NCBI GenBank assembly: GCA_937873495.1
Contig: CALMXZ010000011.1
Location: 1 to 64,000, forward strand
Source of the DNA: an uncultured Trueperaceae bacterium
GTDB lineage: Bacteria > Deinococcota > Deinococci > Deinococcales > Trueperaceae
Length of the DNA stretch: 64,000 nt
Direction: 5' to 3'
The stretch's first letter is position 1, and every line of letters starts with the position of its first letter. The notes below the pieces were generated by a model. The model was given only the letters and a program-made list of their open reading frames with translations, was not told the DNA's origin and did no database searches. The translations under genes and the position numbers were made by a program. Shown piece by piece: positions 1 through 9,311 of this stretch.

Positions 1-227
1 GGGGGGGGGTGGGGGGCGCCCGGGCGGGGCCCCTGGCGGGCGGTGCCGGCGGCAGCGCGGGGGTGGCGTGGGAGGGGCGCGGTTCCCGGGACAAACCCCG
101 GCGGGAGTCCCGGCCCGCGGGGGTGCGCGCCGCCGAGCCGCTGCCGCTGGCGATCGCTGGGAACGACCCGGCGATCCGGTCCCCCGCGATCCGCGTGCGG
201 CGCGCGACTTCCGAGCGCGAGAAGGGC
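1..227. other. G-rich window edge without a supported gene
   Basis: The first bases are runs of G, followed by very G+C-rich sequence. Open frames pass through it but show no protein-like composition, ribosome binding site or -10 box. It is most likely intergenic sequence or the 3' or 5' margin of something cut by the window. Confidence 0.4.
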
Positions 228-725
228 GTGGCCATCACCGAGCTGGGCCAGGACCCCGTCGCCACCCTGGAGGCTGCGGCGCGCGGCGGCCAGGAGATCG
301 TCCTGGCCCTCACGCCGGACGCCCTGCACGGGCTCGAGCGCGCGGCCAAGGAGTACCCGACCGTCGCCGAGCTGAGGCGCGGCTTGAGCGCGCTGATGCG
401 CGGAGCCCCCCTCCCCTTCCTCGAGCCGAAGGCGGGGCGCATCAGGACGGCGTTGAGCGAACTGGAACTGCTCGACGACCAGGGGCGCGCCGTCCGCCTG
501 GCGCCGGGCACGCGCGTGTCGCCGTACGGGTCCCCGAGCCTCATGGACGGCCTGGTACGCAGATACCGTCTACGCACGCTCGCTCACGCCTACCGGCACC
601 TCGACGACGCCGGGCTCTCGTTCACCGTCGCTCGCCTGTTCGGCCCGGAGGGCGCGGAGGCGACCGACATATACTTGCCCGATGTCGAGGCCGAGCAGCC
701 CGTGGAGAGCACCGGAAGCCGCTGA
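228..725 (+). CDS. hypothetical protein, about 165 residues
   Basis: I do not recognise the family. From the GTG at 228 the frame encodes a soluble, charged protein beginning MAITELGQDP, with no signal peptide or membrane segment. The part after residue 20 has normal protein composition, whereas the upstream extension of the frame is Gly/Arg/Pro-rich and looks non-coding, which is why I start here. A purine-rich GAGAAGGG lies almost directly against the GTG, too close for an ideal ribosome binding site, so the start is uncertain. The last 44 bases overlap the next gene, whose -10 box lies inside this one. Confidence 0.5.
   Translation: MAITELGQDPVATLEAAARGGQEIVLALTPDALHGLERAAKEYPTVAELRRGLSALMRGAPLPFLEPKAGRIRTALSELELLDDQGRAVRLAPGTRVSPYGSPSLMDGLVRRYRLRTLAHAYRHLDDAGLSFTVARLFGPEGAEATDIYLPDVEAEQPVESTGSR
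670..675 (+). promoter_or_regulatory. leaderless-type -10 box for the FAD/Fe-S dehydrogenase
   Basis: TATACT lies six bases before the ATG at 682 and inside the preceding coding frame. No -35 element is evident. The spacing matches the TANNNT-to-start pattern seen before many genes in this window. Confidence 0.6.
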
Positions 726-3645
726 CGGACGCCTTCGCGAACCCCTGGCGTCGCCGGGGGTCGAGAGCCCGAGCGCCGAGCTCGAGCGGCGCCTGAGGAC
801 CGTGGTCAAAGGCGAGGTGCGCTTCGACCCGCTCGCGCGGGCCCTGTACGCCACCGATGCCAGCCCCTACCGCATCTCCCCCGTCGGGGTCGTGGTACCG
901 CTGGACGAGGCTGACGTCAGGGCGGCGGTGCGCGTCGCTCACGAGCTGCGGGTCCCGGTCCTCCCACGCGGCGGCGGCACGAGCCTGGCCGGGCAGACCG
1001 TGGCGGCCGCCCTCGTCATCGACATGTCGAAGCACCTGACGGCACTCATAGAGTTGAACGTCGAGGAGCGGTGGGTCAGGGTCCAGCCCGGGCTCGTCCG
1101 CGATCAGCTCAACGCCAAGCTCGCCGAGCACGCCCTGCAGTTCACCCCGGACGTCGCGACGACCGACAGGGCCAACGTCGGCGGCATGGTCGCGAACAAC
1201 TCGGCCGGCACCCGCTCCATCAAGTACGGCAAGAGCGTCGACCAGGTGATCGAGGCCAGGGTCCTGCTGAGCGACGGCACGGAGCTGGAGCTAAAGCCCC
1301 TGACCGGGCCGGAGCTGACGGCCAAGTTGTCGGCGCCAGGCCGCGAAGGCGAGCTCTACCGCGCCGTACACGCGCTGGTCACCGAGAACGCCGACGAGAT
1401 CGCGGACCGTTACCCGAAGGTCATGCGGCGCGTCGGCGGCTACAACCTCGACGAGCTCACGAACGCCGGAGGGGCGGGCCAACGCCCGTTCAACCTCGCG
1501 AAGCTCGTGTCGGGCAGCGAGGGCACGCTCGCGCTGATCCTCGAGCTCAAGCTGGCGCTGCACCCGGTGCCACGGCGCCGCGTCGTCACCATGCTCCACT
1601 TCCGCACCCTCACGGCCGCGTTCGAGGCCGTGAAGTTCGTCAACCGGCACGGCCCCTCGGCCGTCGAGATCATCGACCGCGACCTCATCGTGCTCGGGCG
1701 CGAGAACCCGGCCATGGCCCCGCTGATGGGTTGGGTGTTGGGCGACCCCGAGGCCGTTCTGATGGTCGAGTTCGACGGCGAGGACCTGGCGGAGTGCCGC
1801 CTGGCCCTCGCGAGCCTCGAGGCCGACGCGGAGGTGGCCGCGCTGGCGTATGGCGCCTACCTCGCCGAGGACCCGAAGCAGCAGAAGGAGATCTCCGACT
1901 TCCGGCGCGACGGCCTCGGCATCTACGCCACCATGCCCGGCGCCGCCAAGCCGACGCCGTTCATCGAGGACGCCGCCATCCCCGTCGAACACCTCGCCGA
2001 GTACATCCCCGAGGTCATCGCGGTGTGCGAGCGCCACGGCACCAGGGCGGTGTTCTACGCGCACGCGTCCGTCGGCGTCATCCACGTGCGGCCGCTGCTC
2101 GACCTCAAGGACGAGGCGGGCATCGAGAAGTTCCAGGCCATCAGCGAGGAGGTCTTCGACCTGGTCGTCAAGTACGGCGGCTCCTGGAGCGGCGAGCACG
2201 GCGACGGCCTCATCCGCTCGTACCAGAACCGCCGCTTGTTCGGCGACAAGCTGTACGAGGCGTTCATCGAGGTGAAGCGCGCCTTCGACCCCGGCTGGCT
2301 GATGAACCCAGGCAAGATCGTCGAAGCTCCGGCCATGACGGAGAGCCTGCGCTACGGCGCCGACTACCCCGCGGTCGAGCTGCCTACGGTGTTCGACTTC
2401 TCCGAGCAGGGCGGTTTCCTCGGGGCCGTCGAGGCGTGCACGGGCGTCGGGGCGTGCCGCAAGGTCGGCGTCGGAACGATGTGCCCCTCCTACATGGGCA
2501 CGCGCGATGAGGACAACTCGACGCGCGGCCGCGCGAACGTGCTCCGCGAGGCCCTCACTGGCGGCCTGCCCGGCGGGCCGACGAGCGACGACGTCTACCA
2601 GGTCCTCGACCTGTGCCTCGAATGCAAGGCGTGCAAGTCGGAGTGCCCGAGCCGGGTCGACATGGCCAAGCTCAAGTACGAATGGCTGCAGCACTACTAC
2701 GACGTCAAGGGCACCCCGCTGCCCGCGCGCGCCATGGGCAACGTCGGGCGCCTGGCGCCGCTCGCGCAGGCGCTTGCCCCCGTCGCCAACTTCTTCCTGC
2801 CGCTCAAGCCGGTGCGCCGGCTACTCGAGAAGACCGTCGGCGTCGACGAGCGCCGCACGCTGCCCCTATACGCCGCGCAGCGCTTCGACACCTGGTTCCG
2901 GCGCCGCCCCAAGTCGAGCGCCGGGACGCTTGGCAAGGTGGCCCTCTTCGCCGACACCTGGACGATGTTCAACCAACCGGAAGTTGGCCGCGCCGCCGTT
3001 GCCGTGCTCGAGCGCATCGGCTACGACGTCGAGCTCGTGGCCTACGGCTGCTGCGGCCGGCCGCAGATCAGCAAGGGTCTGGCGCGCGAGGCGCAGCGCA
3101 TGGCGCGCGGCAACGTGGCGGCGCTGCACGAGTACGTGGCGCGTGGCGTGCCCGTGGTCGGCCTCGAACCGAGCTGCGTGGCCGCGTTCACGGACGATTA
3201 CCCCGACCTCGTCCCCGGCGAGGAGGCGCGCACCGTGGCCCGCCATGTGCGGATGCTGGAAGAGTTCCTCGCCAAGGAGTGGACCGCCGGGCGCTTCGAC
3301 CCCAAAGCCGTCTTCAAGAAGGAGGCCGGCCCCGTGCAGTTCCACGGCCACTGCCAGCAGAAGGCCGTGCTGCCTGCGAGCGCCGGCTCCACGAGGGCGC
3401 TGTTGGAGTGGATCAGCGACGAGGTGCGCGTGCTCGACGCCGGCTGTTGCGGCATGGCGGGCTCCTTCGGCTACTCGCACCACGACCTGAGCATGACCAT
3501 CGGCGAACAGCGCCTATTCCCCGCCGTGCGCGAGTTCGAGGGGACCACGGCCGCGCCGGGCTTCTCCTGCCGCCACCAGGTGAGCGACGGGACGGGCAAG
3601 ACGGCGCGTCATCCGGTGGAGCTGTTGGCCCTCAACCTCAGGTGA
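682..3645 (+). CDS. FAD-linked D-2-hydroxyacid dehydrogenase with C-terminal Fe-S (GlpC/CCG) domain
   Basis: A two-module flavoprotein of about 987 residues, the size and order of E. coli YdiJ (D-2-hydroxyglutarate dehydrogenase) and of Dld-II-type D-lactate dehydrogenases. The N-terminal half has the FAD-binding PRGGGTSLAGQ motif, NNSAGTRSIKYGK and GSEGTLALILE, then EHGDGLIRS of the FAD-oxidase C domain. Next come ferredoxin-like clusters (CTGVGACRKVGVGTMC and CLECKACKSECP), and then CCG motifs YGCCGRPQ and GCCGMAGSFGYSHHD. It probably oxidises a D-2-hydroxyacid and passes electrons to a quinone or cytochrome; the substrate cannot be told. The ATG at 682 is favoured because TATACT lies at 670-675, six bases upstream. 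The next gene is convergent. Confidence 0.88.
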   Translation: MSRPSSPWRAPEAADGRLREPLASPGVESPSAELERRLRTVVKGEVRFDPLARALYATDASPYRISPVGVVVPLDEADVRAAVRVAHELRVPVLPRGGGTSLAGQTVAAALVIDMSKHLTALIELNVEERWVRVQPGLVRDQLNAKLAEHALQFTPDVATTDRANVGGMVANNSAGTRSIKYGKSVDQVIEARVLLSDGTELELKPLTGPELTAKLSAPGREGELYRAVHALVTENADEIADRYPKVMRRVGGYNLDELTNAGGAGQRPFNLAKLVSGSEGTLALILELKLALHPVPRRRVVTMLHFRTLTAAFEAVKFVNRHGPSAVEIIDRDLIVLGRENPAMAPLMGWVLGDPEAVLMVEFDGEDLAECRLALASLEADAEVAALAYGAYLAEDPKQQKEISDFRRDGLGIYATMPGAAKPTPFIEDAAIPVEHLAEYIPEVIAVCERHGTRAVFYAHASVGVIHVRPLLDLKDEAGIEKFQAISEEVFDLVVKYGGSWSGEHGDGLIRSYQNRRLFGDKLYEAFIEVKRAFDPGWLMNPGKIVEAPAMTESLRYGADYPAVELPTVFDFSEQGGFLGAVEACTGVGACRKVGVGTMCPSYMGTRDEDNSTRGRANVLREALTGGLPGGPTSDDVYQVLDLCLECKACKSECPSRVDMAKLKYEWLQHYYDVKGTPLPARAMGNVGRLAPLAQALAPVANFFLPLKPVRRLLEKTVGVDERRTLPLYAAQRFDTWFRRRPKSSAGTLGKVALFADTWTMFNQPEVGRAAVAVLERIGYDVELVAYGCCGRPQISKGLAREAQRMARGNVAALHEYVARGVPVVGLEPSCVAAFTDDYPDLVPGEEARTVARHVRMLEEFLAKEWTAGRFDPKAVFKKEAGPVQFHGHCQQKAVLPASAGSTRALLEWISDEVRVLDAGCCGMAGSFGYSHHDLSMTIGEQRLFPAVREFEGTTAAPGFSCRHQVSDGTGKTARHPVELLALNLR

Positions 3646-3735
3646 GCGCGCGCAGCCCTGTGCAAGCGCGTCCCTGCGCGCACCCGGACCGGCGGGCACT
3701 CCGGCAGCCGCGCGACCGGCGCGGGCACGCCCAAG

Positions 3736-5592
3736 CTACATCTGCTCCGGCGCGCCGATCCCGAGCAGCTCGAGGGCCGCGGCGAGGGTGGCGCGCACCC
3801 GGTCGACCAGGAGCAGCCGCGCCTCGCGCAGGCCGGGCTCGGCGCGCATGACTTGCGTGTCGGGCCGGCCGTCCTCCCCCTTGTGGTTGTAGTAGCCGTT
3901 CCAGGCCGTCGCCAGGTCGAGGGCGTACTGGGCGACCTGGTGCGGAGCTAGGGCCGCGGCGGCGGCTTCAACGACTTCGGGGAAGCGCCGCACGACGCGG
4001 GCGAGCCGCACCTCGAGCTGGCCGAGGGCGGCGAAGTCGGCCGCGGCCTGGGCGGTCGGCTGGTCGATGCCGGCGGCCGCGGCCGCCCGGAGGATGCTGC
4101 ACGCGCGGGCGTGGGCGTACTGCACGTACGGGGCCGAATCGCCCTGCAGCGATAACGCCTGCTCCCACCGGAAGTCGATGACCTTCTTGGCCTCGCCTTT
4201 CAGCATGCCGAAGCGCAGGGCCCCGATGCCGACCTGCCTGGCGACCTGGTCGATGTCCGCGAGACCGGGGTTCTTCTCCTCGACGACGGCGCGTGCCCGG
4301 CGCGTGGCCTCCTCTGCGACCTCGTCGATGGACAGGGTGATGCCCCTGCGACCGCTCATCGCCTGGCCTTCGAGCGTGACGACCTCGTAGGCGAGGTGAT
4401 GCGAGTTCTCGAAAGCGTGTAGCCCTTCCGGCGTGCCGGACAGCGCGAGGGCCGTGCGCACGATGGTCTGCGGATGGCTCTGACGGACGTCGATCACGTT
4501 GATGATCTCGTCGGCGTGGGCGAACGATCGGCCGTCCGGGTGGAGCTCGCCGTGCTGGCTGGACGTGTAGAGCGGACGGCCGCTCGGCTGTTGCGCGAAG
4601 CGCTCGAACGTCAGCCCCTCGAACAGACCCGCCTTCCAGAACTGGTAGCCGATGTCCTTCGCCACGTACATGGCGTTGCCGTCGGACCTCACGAGGACCA
4701 CGAGCGGCTCCTCCAGCCCAGGCAGGAACTCGCTCACGTCCATGACGAGCGCCCCGGCGAACTTGCCCGAATCGGGAAGCGACACGTGGGGGCTCTTCTC
4801 CATCACGTCGAGCCCGCGCCGCAGCAACCCACCCTGGACGATGTCCGACTCCCAGACGAGCAGGTCGTACTCGACACCCAAGGAGTTGTAGGTCTCGAGC
4901 TGCGCCTTGAGCACGCGCTCGACCTCCCGCCGCAGTTCGCCCCGCTCCAGGCGGTGCATGACCTCGTTGACGCCGCGCTCGATGGCCTCGCCGTCGCGCT
5001 CTTTCGCGGCGGAGAGCCGCACGTACAGCTCACCGAGCCAATGGTCGTACTTGCGGTCCGTCTCGGGCGCGTAGCGGGCGTTGAAGTACGTGACGGCGAA
5101 GATGCTCTCCGCAGCTTGCCGGCCTGTGTCGTCGATGTAATTCTGGACCTCTACGGCGTGCCCGACGGCCGCCAGGATGCGCGCGCTCGCGTCGCCGAGG
5201 ACCGTGTTGCGCAGATGACCGACGTGCGCTTCCTTGTTGGGGTTGACGCTCGTGTGCTCCACGACGACCTTGAGCCGCGCGGCGCTTGGCCGGCGCGGCT
5301 CTAACGCCACCTGGCGGACGAACCCCGCCGGCTCGACGTTGAAGTTGATGTACGGTCCTACCGCCCGCGCCTCCGCCACGCCCGCCGGCAGGCTAAGGGC
5401 GGCCACGACCTCGGCGGCGATGGCCGCCGGGTTCTTGCCGAGCGCTTTGGCGAGCGCGAAGGCCACCGGGGTGCCGTAATCGCCGGGCCGCCCGTCCGGC
5501 ACTTCCTGCACCTGGACGTTCGTACCCGGAGCTCCGACGGCGGTGGCTGCTGCTTCAACGGCGCGCTGCAAGGCGATGACGACGTCGTCCAT
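3736..5592 (-). CDS. argS: arginine--tRNA ligase
   Basis: Class I aminoacyl-tRNA synthetase that charges tRNA-Arg. At 618 residues it has the usual ArgS length. An N-terminal add1-type domain precedes the HIGH-box equivalent HVGH (residues 123-126, within NKEAHVGHLRNT). The KMSK region appears as GQAMSGRRG, a normal ArgS variant. The C-terminal third is the all-helical DALR anticodon-binding domain, ending in LELLGIGAPEQM. Translation starts at the ATG at 5592; TAGCGT (5602-5607 on this strand) is nine bases upstream, so the mRNA leader is very short. It is divergent from lon, with about 330 bases between them. Confidence 0.96.
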   Translation of the reverse strand: MDDVVIALQRAVEAAATAVGAPGTNVQVQEVPDGRPGDYGTPVAFALAKALGKNPAAIAAEVVAALSLPAGVAEARAVGPYINFNVEPAGFVRQVALEPRRPSAARLKVVVEHTSVNPNKEAHVGHLRNTVLGDASARILAAVGHAVEVQNYIDDTGRQAAESIFAVTYFNARYAPETDRKYDHWLGELYVRLSAAKERDGEAIERGVNEVMHRLERGELRREVERVLKAQLETYNSLGVEYDLLVWESDIVQGGLLRRGLDVMEKSPHVSLPDSGKFAGALVMDVSEFLPGLEEPLVVLVRSDGNAMYVAKDIGYQFWKAGLFEGLTFERFAQQPSGRPLYTSSQHGELHPDGRSFAHADEIINVIDVRQSHPQTIVRTALALSGTPEGLHAFENSHHLAYEVVTLEGQAMSGRRGITLSIDEVAEEATRRARAVVEEKNPGLADIDQVARQVGIGALRFGMLKGEAKKVIDFRWEQALSLQGDSAPYVQYAHARACSILRAAAAAGIDQPTAQAAADFAALGQLEVRLARVVRRFPEVVEAAAAALAPHQVAQYALDLATAWNGYYNHKGEDGRPDTQVMRAEPGLREARLLLVDRVRATLAAALELLGIGAPEQM

Positions 5593-5755
5593 GACGGCGC
5601 CACGCTACCACGGCCACCTCGACACGCCCTGCCAGAGTGTAGAATCGAGCCCACGCGAACTCCGCCGGCGCGCCAGGCACCGGCACGGCGCCGGGCGGCG
5701 CGGCGGGGGTTCGGCGAGACGCTCGACGCTCGTGTGCTGGGAAACACATGAGTAG

Positions 5756-5772
5756 AGTTTACGCAGTAAACT
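5756..5772. promoter_or_regulatory. perfect palindrome next to the HAIR site upstream of lon
   Basis: AGTTTAC-GCA-GTAAACT is a 7-bp perfect inverted repeat with a 3-bp centre. It abuts and overlaps by two bases the HAIR element at 5771. It could be a second operator or could contain the -10 region; its binding protein is unknown. Confidence 0.5.
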
Positions 5773-5791
5773 TGAGCAATCTTGACTCAAG
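5771..5791 (+). promoter_or_regulatory. HAIR operator (HspR-type) upstream of lon
   Basis: CTTGAGC-N7-ACTCAAG matches the HspR-associated inverted repeat CTTGAGT-N7-ACTCAAG at 13 of 14 defined positions, with the exact 7-bp spacer. HspR is the MerR-like heat-shock repressor that controls dnaK, clpB and, in some actinobacteria, lon. The site is about 130 bases before the lon start. No hspR gene is in this window. The remainder of 5593-5919 is Pro/Gly-codon-rich sequence with no supported gene. Confidence 0.8.
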
Positions 5792-5919
5792 CCCCCCACC
5801 ACCCACGACCGCGCAGCGGCTCTTGCCGCCACGCAGACCACCGCAACCCCAACCCCAGCCGCCTGCGCACCGTCTACACCCCTTCGCTCACAAGCCGCGA
5901 CCGGCACTAGGAGACCAGC

Positions 5920-8397
5920 ATGTCAGAGGTCACCAACAGACCAGACTTCACGGCCCCCATCCCGGTATGCCCGGTGCGCGGGTCCGTGCTCTACCCCACC
6001 ATGGTCATGCCCATCGACGCGGGCAGGCCGGTGAGCATCCGCGCCATCAACGCCGCGCTCGACCGCGACCGCACCATCGTCATCGTCAGCCAGAAGGACC
6101 GCGACGTCGAGGAGCCCGCCCCAAAGGACCTCTACGAGGTCGGCACGGCCTGCAACATCATGCGCATGAAGAAGAACCCCGACGGCTCCATCCAGATGCT
6201 CGTCAGGGCCTTCGCCCGCGTCAAGGTGCTGGAGTACGTGGGTGGCGATCTCATCGAGGCCCGCGTCGAGCCCATCGAGGTCCCCGTCGGGGACGCGGTG
6301 GAGCTGGAAGCCGCCTTCCGTGAACTGCGCGAGAAGTTCCGCGAGCTCGTCGAGGGCGGCAGCCGCAACGTGCAGAACGAGGTGGCGCAGTTCGTCCTCA
6401 ACCTCGAGGACGCCGGCCAGTTCGCCGACTACGTCGCCTACCACCTCGACTTCCGCCTCGCCGACAAGCAGTCGGTCCTCGAAGCCCCCACCCTCGCCGA
6501 GCGCATCAAGCACGTGCTGCTCCTGATCGACACCGAGATCGAGCTCCAGGAGACGCAGCGCCGGCTCCAGCGCGAGGTCAAGGAGGAGATCGACCGGAAC
6601 CAGCGCGAATACTTCCTCCGCGAGCAGATCAAGGCCCTCCAGAAGGAGCTCTCCGGCTCCGACGACGAAGAGGACGAGGTCGAGGCCTTCCGCGAGAAGC
6701 TGCAGGCGCTCGAACTGCCAGAGGCCGTCATGAAGGAGGCACAGCGCGAGCTCAACCGACTCAGCCGCATGCACCCCGACTCGGCCGAGGCCTCCGTCAT
6801 CCGTACCTACCTCACGTCCATCGTCGAGCTGCCGTGGAACACGCGCAGCGAGGACCGCCTCGACATGCGCAAGGCCGAGGAGATCCTCGACGCCGACCAC
6901 TACGGCCTCGAGAAGGTCAAGGACCGCGTCCTCGAGTACCTCGCCGTCCGCAAGCTCAAGAGCGAGCGCGCCGCCAAGGGCGAGCTCGACGCCTTCGAGG
7001 TCAACAAGGGCCCCATCCTCGTGTTCGTCGGCCCTCCCGGGGTCGGCAAGACCTCGATCGCCCAGTCCATCGCCAAGGCGCTCGGACGCGAGTACGTGCG
7101 CATCAGCCTCGGCGGCGCGCGCGACGAGTCGGACATCCGCGGCCACCGCCGCACGTACATCGGCGCCATGCCCGGCCGCATCATCCAGGGCATCCGCCAG
7201 GCCGGCGCCAAGAACCCCGTGTTCCTCCTCGACGAGGTGGACAAGCTCGGCAGCTCCTACCAGGGCGACCCGTCCTCGGCGCTGCTCGAGGTCCTCGACC
7301 CGGCCCAGAACTCCAACTTCGTCGACCACTACCTTGGCGTGCCCTTCGACCTCTCCGAGGTGCTCTTCATCGCCACGGCCAACTACGTCCAGCAGATCCC
7401 AGAAGCGCTCCTCGACCGCATGGAGGCCATCGAGTTCTCCTCCTACATCGAGCAGGAGAAGCTCGAGATCGCCAAGCGCTACCTGGTGCCGCGGCAGCTC
7501 ATCGAGAACGGCCTCAAGCCCAAGCAGGTCGACCTGACCGACGGTGCGTTGGCGCGGGTCATCACGTCCTACACGCGCGAAGCCGGCGTGCGCAACCTCG
7601 AGAGGCTCATCGGCACGCTGTGCCGGAAGGCCGCCAGGCGCATCGCGGACGGCGAGGCGAAGCGCGTGAAGATCACGGAGCGCAGCCTCGAGCAGTACCT
7701 CGGCGCGCAGCGCTTCACGCCGGAGTCGGAGGCCGAGGACAACCTCGTCGGCGTCGCCACCGGCATGTACTACACCCCGGTCGGCGGCGACATCCTGTTC
7801 GTCGAGACCTCGGTCACGCCGGGCAAGGGCGGCCTCGTGCTCACGGGCCAGCTCGGCGACGTCATGAAGGAGTCGGCGCGCGCCGCCCTCACCTACGCCA
7901 AGACCAACGCGGAGCGGTTCGGCATCAAGCGCACGCTCTTGGATGACTCGGAGATCCACATCCACATCCCGGCCGGGGCCACACCGAAGGAGGGCCCGAG
8001 CGCCGGGGTCGCGCTCGCCACCTCGCTCATCAGCGCGCTGACGGGCATTCCGGTCCGCAAGGAGGTGGCGATGACGGGCGAGATCACCCTGCGCGGCCGC
8101 GTGCTGCCCATCGGCGGTCTGAAGGAGAAGGTCCTCGGCGCCAAGCGCGCGGGCATCAAGCACATCATCTACCCGTCCCAGAACGAGGCGGACATGAAGG
8201 ACATCGCGGCGCACCTCACGAAGACGCTGACCATGCACCCCGTCCAGGACCTCGACGCCGTGCTCGAGGTGACGCTCGTCGGCGGGCTCGCGGCGCTCGA
8301 GGCGCGGGCGGCGGAGTCGCGCTCCGGTACGAGCGGCGGGGCGCCGAAGCCGCGCCGTAAGCGCGAGGTGGCGCCGCCAAGCGGCGTGCGCGCCTGA
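5920..8397 (+). CDS. lon: ATP-dependent Lon protease
   Basis: AAA+ serine protease that degrades misfolded and regulatory proteins in the cytoplasm; 825 residues. The LON substrate-binding domain (from about residue 9, [12 protein letters not shown]) is followed by a coiled-coil linker, then the ATPase with Walker A GPPGVGKT (371-378) and Walker [10 protein letters not shown]. The C-terminal protease domain holds the Ser-Lys dyad at Ser694 (EGPSAGVA) and Lys737 (GGLKEK), which are 43 residues apart as in E. coli Lon. AGGAG at 5909-5913 sets the ATG. A HAIR element upstream suggests heat-shock control by HspR. The Lys/Arg-rich last 25 residues are a low-complexity tail. Confidence 0.97.
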   Translation: MSEVTNRPDFTAPIPVCPVRGSVLYPTMVMPIDAGRPVSIRAINAALDRDRTIVIVSQKDRDVEEPAPKDLYEVGTACNIMRMKKNPDGSIQMLVRAFARVKVLEYVGGDLIEARVEPIEVPVGDAVELEAAFRELREKFRELVEGGSRNVQNEVAQFVLNLEDAGQFADYVAYHLDFRLADKQSVLEAPTLAERIKHVLLLIDTEIELQETQRRLQREVKEEIDRNQREYFLREQIKALQKELSGSDDEEDEVEAFREKLQALELPEAVMKEAQRELNRLSRMHPDSAEASVIRTYLTSIVELPWNTRSEDRLDMRKAEEILDADHYGLEKVKDRVLEYLAVRKLKSERAAKGELDAFEVNKGPILVFVGPPGVGKTSIAQSIAKALGREYVRISLGGARDESDIRGHRRTYIGAMPGRIIQGIRQAGAKNPVFLLDEVDKLGSSYQGDPSSALLEVLDPAQNSNFVDHYLGVPFDLSEVLFIATANYVQQIPEALLDRMEAIEFSSYIEQEKLEIAKRYLVPRQLIENGLKPKQVDLTDGALARVITSYTREAGVRNLERLIGTLCRKAARRIADGEAKRVKITERSLEQYLGAQRFTPESEAEDNLVGVATGMYYTPVGGDILFVETSVTPGKGGLVLTGQLGDVMKESARAALTYAKTNAERFGIKRTLLDDSEIHIHIPAGATPKEGPSAGVALATSLISALTGIPVRKEVAMTGEITLRGRVLPIGGLKEKVLGAKRAGIKHIIYPSQNEADMKDIAAHLTKTLTMHPVQDLDAVLEVTLVGGLAALEARAAESRSGTSGGAPKPRRKREVAPPSGVRA

Positions 8398-8413
8398 ACA
8401 AGAGCTAGCCTCT

Positions 8414-8442
8414 CCGGCCGCCTCGCTCCGCGAGGCGGCCGG
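8414..8442 (+). terminator. hairpin terminator after lon
   Basis: A perfect 12-bp inverted repeat, CCGGCCGCCTCG / CGAGGCGGCCGG, with a 5-base loop lies 17 bases after the lon stop. There is no U-tract, as is common in very G+C-rich genomes. Confidence 0.75.
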
Positions 8443-8533
8443 AACGCTCGAAGGGGCGCTCTGAGCGCGTGTGCATCGTCGTCGGGCACGCGGCTCCAGC
8501 ACGCCGACGGGCGCCCCGACCCCGCTCCTACGG

Positions 8534-8539
8534 TATCCT
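8534..8539 (+). promoter_or_regulatory. leaderless-type -10 box for tpiA
   Basis: TATCCT lies seven bases before the tpiA ATG at 8547. No clear -35 box is present. Confidence 0.6.
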
Positions 8540-8546
8540 TGAGCGC

Positions 8547-9311
8547 ATGGCCCGCCCTAGGCAACTGATCGCCGGCAACTGGAAGATGAACCGGCTCCCA
8601 TCGGAAGCAGCCGCATGGACGCGCGAGCTGCTCGCCCGCGTGGGCGGCACGTCCGCCTTCGCGGGCGAGCTCGCCCTGATCGTCCCCTTCACGCACCTGC
8701 CTGCCCTTACCCAGCTCACCTTCGGGTCCGGCGTGGCCGTCGGGGCGCAGGACGTGAGCGCGCACGAGTCGGGCGCCTTCACCGGCGAGGTCTCCGCCGC
8801 CATGCTCGCGGACCTGGGCGTGCGCTACGTCGTCATCGGCCACTCCGAGCGGCGCTCCTACCACGGCGAGACGGACGAGCTCGTGAACGCCAAGACCCGC
8901 GCGGCGCTGGCCCACGGCCTCGTGCCCATCGTGTGCGTAGGCGAGAAGCAGGCCGAGCGCGACGCGGGCGACGCCGAACGGGTCGTCCTCGCCCAAGTGC
9001 GCGGAGCGCTGGAGGGCATCGCCATCGACGCTCCAGAGCGCCTGGTGGTGGCGTACGAACCCGTCTGGGCCATCGGCACGGGCCGCACCGCCACGGCGGC
9101 CGACGCCGCCGCGATGGGGGCGGCCGTGCGAGCGGAGCTGTCTCGCCTCTACCCCGCCGTCGGACAGGGCGTGCGCATCTTGTACGGCGGCAGCATGAAG
9201 CCGAGCAACGCCGCCGAACTGCTGTCGCAGGCGAACGTGGACGGTGGTCTCATCGGCGGCGCGAGCCTCGAGCTGGACGACTACCTGAGGATCGCCGAGG
9301 CGTCGCTGTGA
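8547..9311 (+). CDS. tpiA: triose-phosphate isomerase
   Basis: Glycolytic enzyme interconverting dihydroxyacetone phosphate and glyceraldehyde 3-phosphate; 254 residues, full length. Visible signatures are NWKMN (catalytic Lys13), IGHSERR (His99), the catalytic YEPVWAIGTG (Glu171) and the phosphate-binding YGGSMKPSNA near the C-terminus. The frame is open further upstream, but homology begins at the ATG at 8547, where a -10 box sits seven bases upstream. It is followed by an M24 peptidase whose GTG overlaps the tpiA stop in GTGA, so the two are translationally coupled. Confidence 0.96.
   Translation: MARPRQLIAGNWKMNRLPSEAAAWTRELLARVGGTSAFAGELALIVPFTHLPALTQLTFGSGVAVGAQDVSAHESGAFTGEVSAAMLADLGVRYVVIGHSERRSYHGETDELVNAKTRAALAHGLVPIVCVGEKQAERDAGDAERVVLAQVRGALEGIAIDAPERLVVAYEPVWAIGTGRTATAADAAAMGAAVRAELSRLYPAVGQGVRILYGGSMKPSNAAELLSQANVDGGLIGGASLELDDYLRIAEASL

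Noticed and set aside
1-30. G-run as a quadruplex or telomere-like element
   Set aside because: It sits at the very window edge and may be a sequencing or assembly artefact; no repeat unit is seen.
5593-5755. T-box riboswitch upstream of argS
   Set aside because: There is no conserved T-box sequence or specifier stem, and the -10-like element is only nine bases from the start.
5923-8502. An 859-codon open frame on the strand opposite lon
   Set aside because: It is the antisense shadow of a high-G+C gene; it is Leu/Val/Asp/Arg-rich without domains, whereas lon has all its motifs.
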